Shown: positions 8,414 through 16,408 of the stretch, in pieces
Numbering within the stretch: the stretch's first letter is position 1
How the letters are laid out: each line of letters begins with the position of its first letter
Origin: Planctomycetota bacterium
GTDB lineage: Bacteria; Planctomycetota; Planctomycetia; Planctomycetales; Planctomycetaceae
Reading direction: 5' to 3'
Assembly (NCBI GenBank): GCA_027624335.1
Contig: JAQBWV010000040.1
Coordinates: 1 to 36,978, forward strand
DNA length: 36,978 nt
Notes under the pieces: model-generated
The model's database searches: none
What the model saw: only the letters and a program-made list of their open reading frames with translations
Told to the model about the DNA's origin: nothing
Position numbers and translations under genes: made by a program

Positions 8414-9127
8414 TCAACCGTCCCGGCGACCGAAGAGGCACGCTGTCAGCTGGACGGGCAAAGACGTTTCTGGTGTGAACACCGCTTCTGAATCCAATCC
8501 GGCGAGATAGTGATCCGTCGTCATGTCGAGATGGCAATTGACGCATCGCTGAACCAGTTGTCGTGCGTGAGTTCGCTGTATCGGATGCAATGCGATCAGT
8601 GCCTCGGCTCTCAGGTGACACGCTACGCACCCCGCGACGACATTATCCGAGGTCGATTCGGTGGCCTCGGTTCGCTGACAGTTTTCTGGAAGCGAAATCG
8701 CGACCGCGTCGTTGCGGGAGCTGCGCTCGACATTAACGATCGCCGCCATCAGGACGGCGATAAACATGAGAAACGCGGCGACGTGTAGTCCGTCCTGCGA
8801 CGCTGCTGCGCGCCACCGTGAAGTCTGAAGCCACGGTCGATAAGCAATTCCCGGCTTAGTGATTTCTGCCTTTGATTCTGCAAGCGGGAGTTTCTGATGC
8901 GGCGGACGCGTCCGATCGCCAGTGCGATCAACCACGTCGACGTCAGTTGTCGGTTTGAAACTCAGTTCACCACCGGACTCGGCGACTTCGCCAAAGAGAT
9001 CGAGTGCAGGATCCAGCAACTCAGCCATGTCGCGGCAACGCGGACACTCTTCGAGATGCCGGATCAATGACTCGCTGCCCCGAGCTCTTGTATCAGTCAG
9101 GAATTCAAACGCCTGATCACAATTCAT
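8414..9127 (-). CDS. Zinc-type anti-sigma factor with two CxxCH haem-binding motifs
   Basis: A 237-residue single-pass membrane protein expected to hold the adjacent ECF sigma factor inactive. The N-terminal ZAS domain has Cys3, His24, Cys28 and Cys31 (HLEECPRC), the usual zinc-binding pattern. A linker and one membrane helix (about 113-133, HVAAFLMFIAVLMAAIV) follow. The periplasmic C-terminus then carries C167-V-A-C-H171 and C195-V-N-C-H199, both standard covalent haem c sites, with further His residues between them (181, 187). It starts at the ATG at 9127, overlapping the sigma stop by 4 nt (ATGA), so the two are translationally coupled. Haem motifs in an anti-sigma sensor domain are unusual and suggest redox or ligand sensing, which is inference. 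The anti-sigma call itself is firm from motif and position. Confidence 0.85.
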   Translation of the reverse strand: MNCDQAFEFLTDTRARGSESLIRHLEECPRCRDMAELLDPALDLFGEVAESGGELSFKPTTDVDVVDRTGDRTRPPHQKLPLAESKAEITKPGIAYRPWLQTSRWRAAASQDGLHVAAFLMFIAVLMAAIVNVERSSRNDAVAISLPENCQRTEATESTSDNVVAGCVACHLRAEALIALHPIQRTHARQLVQRCVNCHLDMTTDHYLAGLDSEAVFTPETSLPVQLTACLFGRRDG

Positions 9128-9735
9128 TCGATTTCTCCCTGAGAACCGCGATGTCGCGGCGTTTCTTTCGCATTACTGGTCGAGATCTCGACTCTTTGCA
9201 GCGACGCGGACAGTTTTTCGAGGCCAGTGCGGACTCGCTGTTTTGCTCCGTTCGTGCTGCAGCTCATGGCGTGAGCGATCTCGTCAAACTTCAACCCGCC
9301 GAAAAACCGCAGCCGGAGAGCATCAGCCTGAGCTTCCGGAAGTTCGTTCAGGCAGCGGTACAGCAAGTCGGCCTGCTCTGATTGAAGGAGTCGGCTCAAT
9401 GCGTCTCCGGATGAGAACGGCTCACTTGACTCTGAAAGATCCGATTGTCGGCCGACCCGATCAACGCGGCCAGATTCCCGTCGAGCGAGAGTGCGGCACG
9501 TGTTCAGGAGAATCGTCCAGAGCCAGCCTCGAAACGAATACTCACTTCGAAAAGAATGCCGATAGGCATAGGCTGACAGGAATGCCTCCTGCACAGCCTC
9601 TTCGGCGACCGCCTGATTCCGCAATTTGCTGACGGCCGCTCTCAGCATGGAAGCCTGATGTCGGCGCACGAGTTCATCGAACAGATTGAGTTGCCCGGAC
9701 TGGACGCATTCCATGATTTCCTGGTCGTTCAGCAT
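9124..9735 (-). CDS. ECF-type RNA polymerase sigma factor
   Basis: A 203-residue group 4 (extracytoplasmic function) sigma factor. Region 2 spans about residues 20-87, including AVAEEAVQEAFLSAYAY (core and -10 recognition) and the FRGWLWTILLNTCR block; region 4 spans about 128-180, with LPEAQADALRLRFFGG and the helix-turn-helix FDEIAHAMSCSTNGAKQRV. There is no region 1 or 3. The start is ATG at 9735 with AGGA about 13 nt upstream. Its stop overlaps the anti-sigma start, the usual arrangement of a membrane-signal-controlled pair. The regulon cannot be read from the window. Confidence 0.95.
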   Translation of the reverse strand: MLNDQEIMECVQSGQLNLFDELVRRHQASMLRAAVSKLRNQAVAEEAVQEAFLSAYAYRHSFRSEYSFRGWLWTILLNTCRTLARRESGRVDRVGRQSDLSESSEPFSSGDALSRLLQSEQADLLYRCLNELPEAQADALRLRFFGGLKFDEIAHAMSCSTNGAKQRVRTGLEKLSASLQRVEISTSNAKETPRHRGSQGEIE

Positions 9736-10439
9736 CGTGCTCGGCGATTCCTGTTTGACCTGATCGAAGTTCCCGTTCTGCCCGAGGATGACTGTCGCTG
9801 GATGTTTGCCTCGACAGCCGCAATGATGGCGGCTTCTCAGTCGCTGATTCTAAACGGCATGTCCGCTGTCAGAATAGCGGAACCGGAACTGCCGACTTCG
9901 GCGACCAGGAAAGCTGGAGACGTTTTTGCTCGGCTTGCTGGAAATGCTCCAGCAGTCGAATTACTTTTGCCGTAGGCATGCGAAGAGTAGAACTTCGGTT
10001 TTCCACGGTCGCTGTCGAATGGCTGTCCGGCATGTTCGATAGACACTGAGACAATCTGAAACTGCTCCCAGACACACCCAACCACAGATGGGAGCTTGCC
10101 GAGGCAGCTTGATTCTGTGAGTTGATCCACAGTGGTGAAGTTTGTCATAACTCGACGGCGTCACCACCCCCACCTTTGCCATCGAAGTCCGAGTCTTGAA
10201 AGCTCGCGACCTCGTCCCGGCAAGCGAGGACACCCGGCTCATACCGGACAAGTCCTCTCGACTGATCTGCAGACGTTTGGTTTGAGCGTTCAGCAGTCTC
10301 AGTCAAACGGCGTCACGGATTGACGTCGAATTCCAGAATGGAACTGAGCATTCATTGTGGCTGCTTGCAGGCGATTACCGAACATTCGTCATGCCAGCCT
10401 GGAGTCAACGATACGAAGTCCTTTCGAGAACGGCCTGAA
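9736..10439. other. 700-bp region without a convincing gene
   Basis: This gap lies between the minus-strand sigma gene and the plus-strand ABC operon and should hold both promoters. Open frames of 60-105 codons occur on both strands (for example 9837-10148 and 9961-10251, minus), but none has a recognisable domain, a good ribosome binding site or a low-complexity pattern typical of a small real gene. No strong terminator or tRNA-like structure was seen. It may hold decayed sequence or an undetected RNA. Confidence 0.4.
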
Positions 10440-11195
10440 ATGACAGACAGCGAAAAGAATTCGTCAGACGCCTCATCCGAGGCGATGATCGAGGCGAAGG
10501 GCCTCAGTAAGTATTATGGTCCGTTTGTGGCGACGGATGACGTGACGTTCACCGTGCCACGCGGGCAGGTTGCCGCGTTTCTCGGCCCGAACGGAGCCGG
10601 GAAGTCGACCACGATGAAGATGCTCACCGGGTATCTGGCTCCGACAAAGGGTTCGGCCACGATCGGCGGGCACAGCGTTCAATCAGACCGGATCGCCGCC
10701 AGTGAGATGCTCGGCTACCTTCCGGAAAACGGCCCGCTTTACGAGGAAATGACGCCGAAAGCACTGCTGTCATACCTTGGGTCAGCTCGCGGGATGCTGA
10801 AAGACGATTTGAACAGCCGCATGGAATATGTCGCGGTGCGATGTGCACTGAAGTCGGTCTGGAGCAAGCCCATCAGCAAGCTGTCGAAAGGGTTTCGGCA
10901 ACGAGTCGGCATGGCTCAGGCACTGCTCCACGATCCGGATGTGCTGATTCTGGACGAACCGACCAGCGGTCTGGATCCCAACCAGGTCCACGGTGTCCGC
11001 GATCTGATCACTAGCCTGGGCGAAACCAAAACGATCCTGCTTTCGACACATATCCTGCGCGAAGTACAGGTCGTCTGCAGCCGAGTGATTCTGATCAATC
11101 AAGGACGAGTCGTGTTCGACGGACCCGTTAGCGAAATGGCTGGCACGGAACAGGAAATGGAAGATCGCTTCCGCGAGCTGACGGTCGCCTCGTAA
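10440..11195 (+). CDS. ABC transporter ATP-binding protein, GldA type
   Basis: A 251-residue ATPase subunit of an ABC-2 type exporter, acting at the inner membrane face with the next gene's permease. Walker A is GPNGAGKST (49-57), the signature motif LSKGFRQ (148-154), Walker B VLILDE (168-173), and the LSTHI switch histidine follows. The stretch LGYLPENGPLYEEMT resembles GldA of the gliding-type subfamily, which is common outside gliding bacteria. The frame is open from 10320, but the extra 40 residues are not family-like. I prefer the ATG at 10440, although another ATG at 10485 (MIEAKGLSKYYG) has GAGG 5 nt upstream and is a serious alternative. It begins a three-gene operon. Confidence 0.92.
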   Translation: MTDSEKNSSDASSEAMIEAKGLSKYYGPFVATDDVTFTVPRGQVAAFLGPNGAGKSTTMKMLTGYLAPTKGSATIGGHSVQSDRIAASEMLGYLPENGPLYEEMTPKALLSYLGSARGMLKDDLNSRMEYVAVRCALKSVWSKPISKLSKGFRQRVGMAQALLHDPDVLILDEPTSGLDPNQVHGVRDLITSLGETKTILLSTHILREVQVVCSRVILINQGRVVFDGPVSEMAGTEQEMEDRFRELTVAS

Positions 11196-11257
11196 ACCGA
11201 CCAGACGACTGCCAGCAAGCGTGTTGAAAAGCGAAGCGATCGAAGCAATATCGGATT

Positions 11258-11286
11258 CTGACTCAATTTTTAACTCAAGATATAAC
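11258..11286 (+). promoter_or_regulatory. Candidate sigma70 promoter before the permease gene
   Basis: CTGACT (11258-11263) and TATAAC (11281-11286) each differ from the -35 and -10 consensus by a base or two and are separated by exactly 17 nt of A+T-rich sequence. Transcription would begin near 11293, leaving only about 5 nt before the ATG at 11298. This would be an internal promoter in the ABC operon with a nearly leaderless transcript. Chance occurrence is possible. Confidence 0.4.
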
Positions 11287-11297
11287 GGGATTGAGAA

Positions 11298-13991
11298 ATG
11301 CGGACTCACGTGATTTTCGCTGTGCTCAAGCGAAACCTGATGAGCTATTTCTCCGGGGTGCTGGGCTACCTCTTTATTGTGGTATTCGTGATTGCGGCGG
11401 CGTCGAGCGCGTTCAACGCCCAGTTCTTCACGAACAACCTGGCCAACCTGGACCAGCTCACGGCGGCGTTTCCTTACCTGCTGCTCTTCATTATCCCAGC
11501 CATCACCATGACGGCCTGGGCTGAAGAGAAGCGACTGGGAACCGACGAACTGCTCTTCACGCTGCCGGCGGCAGACTTTGAAATTCTGCTCGGAAAGTAC
11601 CTGTCACTGGTCGTCGTTTACGGCGTGGCACTGGCATTTTCGCTGACGCAGCTGTTCGTGCTGGGCTACTACGCTGACCCGGACTGGGGTCTGTTACTGA
11701 CAACGTATTCCGGGTACTGGCTGGCCGGTTCGGCATTGATCAGCCTGGGCATGTTCGCGTCAGTGCTGACCAGCAGCGTGACGGTCGCATTCGTTCTGGG
11801 TGCCGCGATCTGTGCCGTTCCGATCTTCATCGGGCACCTGGCGACGAGTCGACCGGCAATTGATAATCCGACTCTCGTTGACAACGCCACTGACATGTTC
11901 AACTCGTTCTGCGGTGAGTTAAGCCTCGGCGAACGGCTTAACGAGTTCTCGATTGGGGTCGTCCCGTTCAGCGGCATGGCCTACTTCCTGTCGCTGATCA
12001 TCTTCTCGCTGTATCTGAACGCGGTCTTTATCAGTAAACGTCACTGGGTCAGTGATCAGCAGGGCCTGCCTGTCAGTGGTCATTTCGCCATTCGAGTTGT
12101 CTGCCTGCTGGTCGCGTTGCTGGCTGGCAACTCAGTCATCACGACGGCCAGCGAAGCGCTCGGACTGCGGTTCGACATGACCGGCGAAAAGCTTTACACG
12201 CTTTCTGACACCACTCACGAACTCGTCAGCAAAATCGAAAACAAGGTTACGATTCAGGCTTTCATCAGTCCGGACGTCCCGCGGGATTACGTCGGACAGC
12301 AGACACGTCTGAAAGGTTTGCTGCGGCAGTACGACCGGATGAGCAGTCAAATCGAAGTCCGCTTCGTTGACGTGACTCCATTCAGCGAAGCTGCGGAAGA
12401 AGCGGAGCACTTCGGCATTACGGCGACGCCGGTTCAATCAGAAGTTGACGGTCGTTTTCAGCGAGTCGACGTGTTTATGGGAGCGGTGATTACTGGCTCG
12501 TTTGATGAAGTCATTGTTCCATTCTTCGACATCGGAACGTCGGTCGAATACGAACTGACGCGTTCCGTCCGAACGGTCTCTCAGAAGGACCGACTGACCG
12601 TTGGCATGTTGCGAACCGATGCCAAAGTCAACGGTGGCTTCGACATGTCCAGCATGCGAAGTTCTCCGGAGTGGCGAATTCAGCGAGAGCTGAAGAAGCA
12701 GTACAAGATCGTCGAAGTCAGCCCTGATTCACCGATCATTGATCAGGTCGATGTTCTCATCGCAGCGGTTCCTTCGTCACTGACCGATCCTCAGATGGCG
12801 ACCTTCGTTGACTACGTGAAGTCCGGTAAGCCGGTACTTGTTCTCGACGACCCACTGCCGCTGGTCGACCCACGAATGTCTCCCAGCCAGCAGAAGCCTC
12901 AACAGGGTGGGGGAGGCATGTTCGGCGGCGGTCAGCAACCGCCTGAACCCCGCGCGGACGAAGGCAACGCTGGCCCGCTGGTCGACGCTCTTGGAATTTC
13001 GTGGCAGAACGATGCCATTGTCTGGGACCAGACGAACCCGCATCCATCATTTGTTGATCTTCCTCAGGACTACGTCTTCATCACGCCACTGAACGGCAAC
13101 CCGGAAGCGATCAGCACGAAGAGCGACGTTACCAGCGGACTACAGGAACTGCTGATGCTCTATTCAGGCCGGATTCGCCCAAGAGAAAACAGTGGTCTGA
13201 AGTTCGAACCGCTGCTGCGCATTGGCCTGAAATCCGGCGTGTCGAAATGGAGTGACCTGATGGCTCCCAGCTTTTTCGGAATGCAGTTTCAGGATCCTTC
13301 GCGAGTGAGACGTGAGCAGACTGGTGAAGCGGACGTTGTTGCGGCTCACATCACCGGAGAGAAAGGCGAGAAGCACAAAATCAACGTGATCTACGTGGCT
13401 GACGTCGACATCGTTTCTGACGCGTTGTTCAACGTCGTGCAAAGCGACATGCATGGCCTGAAACTCGACAACGTCAAGTTCATCCTGAACTGCGTCGACG
13501 TGCTGGCCGGTGACACATCTTATGTCGACCTTCGCAAACGACGCCCTCAGCACAGAACACTTACCGAAGTGCAGCGGGAAGCAGATCAGTTCCGCGAACA
13601 CTCTCAGGAAGAACGTGAGAAAGCGGAGAAGGAAGCGGAGGACGCTCTTGAAAAAGTCAGCGGCGATCTCGAAAAAGAAATTGAGAAGATCGACGCCGAC
13701 GAAAGCCTGACGTCACTGGAAAAACGACAACGAATGGAAATCGCACGCCAGCGTAAGCAGCGGGAACTCGACGTCCAGAAAGCGAATATCGATCGCGACA
13801 AGCAGGAAAAACTTTCGCAGCTCAAAGCTCGAGAGCAACGACAGATCAAGCAAACTGAAGACTCGTTCCGGTTCTGGGCCGTGATCTTCCCACCGATTCC
13901 GTCGATCCTGCTGGGCATGCTCGTCCTGGGCTTGCGTCTGACAGCAGAGCAGAAAGACATCGAGGAAGTCAGACGACTTTCGCGACAGTAA
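11298..13991 (+). CDS. Fused ABC-2 permease and GldG-type auxiliary protein
   Basis: An 897-residue inner-membrane protein that joins two parts often encoded separately (GldF and GldG). Residues about 1-250 form an ABC-2 permease with six or so membrane helices and the characteristic EEKRLGTDELLFTLP loop. After another helix (about 258-275) comes a large periplasmic GldG/ABC-auxiliary domain (about 290-740), interrupted by a Gly/Gln/Pro-rich loop GGGGMFGGGQQPP. Residues about 755-860 are a highly charged coiled coil (Glu/Lys/Arg-rich), followed by a final membrane helix (FWAVIFPPIPSILLGMLVLGL) and a short tail. The start is ATG at 11298 with GGGA upstream. With the ATPase before it and the DUF4340 protein after it, it forms one transport or envelope complex; the cargo is unknown. 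Confidence 0.92.
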   Translation: MRTHVIFAVLKRNLMSYFSGVLGYLFIVVFVIAAASSAFNAQFFTNNLANLDQLTAAFPYLLLFIIPAITMTAWAEEKRLGTDELLFTLPAADFEILLGKYLSLVVVYGVALAFSLTQLFVLGYYADPDWGLLLTTYSGYWLAGSALISLGMFASVLTSSVTVAFVLGAAICAVPIFIGHLATSRPAIDNPTLVDNATDMFNSFCGELSLGERLNEFSIGVVPFSGMAYFLSLIIFSLYLNAVFISKRHWVSDQQGLPVSGHFAIRVVCLLVALLAGNSVITTASEALGLRFDMTGEKLYTLSDTTHELVSKIENKVTIQAFISPDVPRDYVGQQTRLKGLLRQYDRMSSQIEVRFVDVTPFSEAAEEAEHFGITATPVQSEVDGRFQRVDVFMGAVITGSFDEVIVPFFDIGTSVEYELTRSVRTVSQKDRLTVGMLRTDAKVNGGFDMSSMRSSPEWRIQRELKKQYKIVEVSPDSPIIDQVDVLIAAVPSSLTDPQMATFVDYVKSGKPVLVLDDPLPLVDPRMSPSQQKPQQGGGGMFGGGQQPPEPRADEGNAGPLVDALGISWQNDAIVWDQTNPHPSFVDLPQDYVFITPLNGNPEAISTKSDVTSGLQELLMLYSGRIRPRENSGLKFEPLLRIGLKSGVSKWSDLMAPSFFGMQFQDPSRVRREQTGEADVVAAHITGEKGEKHKINVIYVADVDIVSDALFNVVQSDMHGLKLDNVKFILNCVDVLAGDTSYVDLRKRRPQHRTLTEVQREADQFREHSQEEREKAEKEAEDALEKVSGDLEKEIEKIDADESLTSLEKRQRMEIARQRKQRELDVQKANIDRDKQEKLSQLKAREQRQIKQTEDSFRFWAVIFPPIPSILLGMLVLGLRLTAEQKDIEEVRRLSRQ

Positions 13992-14054
13992 CCACTTCCA
14001 GCGTACATCGTTCACAGTCAATCAACCTCGACCTGAATTCACCGGGTGAGAAGT

Positions 14055-16220
14055 ATGAATACCAGCAGTCAGACTATTAAGTTCGTTGTTGTCGCCGCTG
14101 TGATGGCAGGTCTTGCCGGCCTGACCAGTATCGCCACACGGCCAACTCCCATCGATGAATTCGCCAAAGTTGGCGAACCGTTCTTCGGTGATTTCAAGGA
14201 TCCCAACCTGGCGACGGCCGTCCGAGTTGTTGCCTACAACGAGGACACCGCATCAGCACGGGTTTTCACTGTTGAAAACAAAGATGGTGTCTGGCGAATT
14301 CCGTCGCATCACAATTACCCGGCCGACGGCAAGGACCGACTTGCCAGGACCGCTCAAACACTCATCGGCGTCAAGCGAGGGGCTGTCGCCAGTCGAGTGG
14401 CTGCCGATCACGAACGCTTCGGAGTGGTTAACCCGCTCGACGACGGTACCGACACGCTGAAAGGTCGAGGACAGCGACTTACGCTGCTCAAAGACAGCGA
14501 CATTGCGGTTGCGGACCTGATCATCGGCAAGAAGCTGCCGGAAGGTGAAAACCGTTACTACGTTCGTCACCCGGAAGAAAAGGAAACCTACATCACCGAG
14601 CTGGAAGTTGACATCTCCACGAAGTTCGGGGACTGGGTCGAGGCCGACCTGCTGAAGCTGGATCGCGATGACCTGACGAGACTTCAGGCTCGATCTACGA
14701 AGATCGAAGGTCGAGATTTTTCGGAAGTCGTCGATGCCTCGTTGTCGAGGACGAAAGCTTCTGACGATTGGGCTCTCGAAGGGCTCGACGAAGAAACAGA
14801 AGAGGTCAACAAGGAAGACATCACGGCGATGGTCAATGTAATTGACAATCTCAAACTCTCTGGCGTTCGCCGCAAGCCGGAACTCGCGGGCAAGCCGATT
14901 CTGAGGGGAGATCTCAGCATCGCACTTCCAAAGAGTGCCGCTCAAAATCCTCAAATTGTCAACCAGGTCATCGACATGGTGCAAAGCAGTCTGAATTCGA
15001 AAGGCTTTCTGGTCTACGAGAATCGCGAAGCAAACGACTTCCGTTTGTATGCCAAGGCCGGAGAAATGGTGGCGGCGACGAAAGACGGCGTGCAGTTTCA
15101 CATGAGCTTCGGAAATGAGTTTGAAGGCTCGGATGACGAGATCGAAATCGGTGGCACTACAGCCGAAACAGAGGACACGAGTTCCGCAGAAGAGCAGAAG
15201 CCCGCTGACCCGCCAGGCTCAAAGGATGCCGAGGACGAAGAAGACGGTGGCGGCAAGGACAACAAGAAAACCAAGAGCCGTTATCTGATTGTTCGAACGT
15301 CGTTTGACGAAGACCTGCTCGGACCGAAACTTGTCCTGCCTGTGAAGCCGAACGTGCCGGACGGAATCGAAGTCGACGCTGACGGCAACGTGGTGAAGCC
15401 TGCTGAAAAGGAAGCAGAGAAACCGGTCGAACCGAAAGCTGACGAAGAAGATGCTTCTGCGAAAAAAGCAGCGGACGCTGAACAGCCTGCCGAAGCTGGT
15501 ACTGATAAACCAGCCGATGCCGATACGAGATCCGAAGACGCGAAGGCCAACGACGCAGGGACGGACAAGACGGCAGATAATGAAGCGAAGCCTGCGGAAG
15601 CAACTGAAACTGAGGAGAAGGTCGCGACTCCAAATCTGGCTGACATTTATCAGCGAGCGATCGAGAAGTTTCGGGCAGACCAGAAGAAATACGATGCCGA
15701 CGTCAAAGTCCTTGAGCAGAAGATTGTCGATGGAAAGAAGAAAGTCGACGAACTTAACGAACGGTTTGCTGACTGGTTTTACGTCATCACGGAAGAAGAC
15801 TTCGGCAAACTGCGTCTGAATCGTGATCAGCTTGTGAAACCAAAGGTGAAGGAAGAGCCGAAAGACGGTGATGCCAAGTCTGGAGATGCTGCTCCCGCTG
15901 GAGCAGTCGACAAAACCGACGCTCCGATTTTGAACCCCCCACCAGGTGACGCTAAGCCAGCCGTTCCGGTCGATGCTGAAAAGACCCCCGCTACTGACGC
16001 TGCAAAACCCGCTGCTGCAAAGCCCGCTGACGCGACACCGGCTGATCCGAAACCAGCTGCTGCTGAGAAGGCACCTGAAGCATCAACTCCCGCTGCTCCA
16101 GCAACGGAAAGTGACGCGAACAAGCCAGTACCGGCAGATAAGAAGCCGGTGAAAACTGAAGACGCTTCGGTACCCAAAGCAGTATCGACTGCCGTACCGG
16201 CAAAAGACGGAAGCAACTGA
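14055..16220 (+). CDS. DUF4340 domain protein with long acidic Ala/Pro/Lys-rich segments
   Basis: A 721-residue membrane-anchored protein. An N-terminal hydrophobic helix (about 9-27) is followed by a DUF4340 region, with the family's typical DGVWRIPSHHNYPADG near residue 80 and a conserved end block RFADWFYVITEEDFGKLR. Between these is a low-complexity insertion (about 365-530) rich in Ala, Asp, Glu, Lys and Pro, and a second such tail covers the last 115 or so residues. DUF4340 genes commonly follow Gld-type ABC genes, and the 60-nt spacing supports one operon. ATG at 14055 is preferred over the GTG at 14046 because GGTGAG sits 4 nt upstream. The function is unknown. Confidence 0.88.
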   Translation: MNTSSQTIKFVVVAAVMAGLAGLTSIATRPTPIDEFAKVGEPFFGDFKDPNLATAVRVVAYNEDTASARVFTVENKDGVWRIPSHHNYPADGKDRLARTAQTLIGVKRGAVASRVAADHERFGVVNPLDDGTDTLKGRGQRLTLLKDSDIAVADLIIGKKLPEGENRYYVRHPEEKETYITELEVDISTKFGDWVEADLLKLDRDDLTRLQARSTKIEGRDFSEVVDASLSRTKASDDWALEGLDEETEEVNKEDITAMVNVIDNLKLSGVRRKPELAGKPILRGDLSIALPKSAAQNPQIVNQVIDMVQSSLNSKGFLVYENREANDFRLYAKAGEMVAATKDGVQFHMSFGNEFEGSDDEIEIGGTTAETEDTSSAEEQKPADPPGSKDAEDEEDGGGKDNKKTKSRYLIVRTSFDEDLLGPKLVLPVKPNVPDGIEVDADGNVVKPAEKEAEKPVEPKADEEDASAKKAADAEQPAEAGTDKPADADTRSEDAKANDAGTDKTADNEAKPAEATETEEKVATPNLADIYQRAIEKFRADQKKYDADVKVLEQKIVDGKKKVDELNERFADWFYVITEEDFGKLRLNRDQLVKPKVKEEPKDGDAKSGDAAPAGAVDKTDAPILNPPPGDAKPAVPVDAEKTPATDAAKPAAAKPADATPADPKPAAAEKAPEASTPAAPATESDANKPVPADKKPVKTEDASVPKAVSTAVPAKDGSN

Positions 16221-16255
16221 GTAGTCAGTGGGAACAACGGAACGGAACGAAGACG

Positions 16256-16333
16256 AAAACGCCGAGAGGTTGCAGAGATGGTGTGAGGCCGACGAACAGG
16301 TCTTCAGTCACTCCGCGATGCCTCGGCGTTTTT
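16256..16333 (+). terminator. Long-loop terminator-like hairpin after the DUF4340 gene
   Basis: AAAACGCCGAG (16256-16266) pairs with CTCGGCGTTTT (16322-16332) in a perfect 11-bp stem ending in a run of five T residues, 35 nt after the DUF4340 stop. The loop is about 55 nt, longer than in most intrinsic terminators. It most likely closes the ABC operon. Confidence 0.55.
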
Positions 16334-16408
16334 AGCGTCCCGTGCTCAATCTTTGCCATGCGACGGACGCTTCGTTGATCAGAATTCTCAGCCGGAAAGG
16401 CAACAGGA

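Noticed and set aside
8210..8491. Longer plus-strand frame through the structured RNA and terminator
   Set aside because: Its GTG overlaps the Shine-Dalgarno sequence itself and the frame reads through a strong terminator into the antisense of the anti-sigma gene.
9767..9774. GGGAACTT on the minus strand as an autoregulatory ECF -35 element for the sigma gene
   Set aside because: Only 32 nt from the start codon, so transcription would begin at about the ATG, and no -10 match is clear.
9837..10148. 103-codon minus-strand frame in the gap beside the sigma gene
   Set aside because: No domain, no good ribosome binding site, and competing frames of similar length overlap it.
13604..14008. Ser/Arg-rich minus-strand frame
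   Set aside because: Antisense shadow of the charged coiled coil of the permease fusion.
15157..15646. Several minus-strand frames of 120-160 codons rich in Ala, Ser and Leu
   Set aside because: Antisense shadows of the low-complexity segment of the DUF4340 gene.
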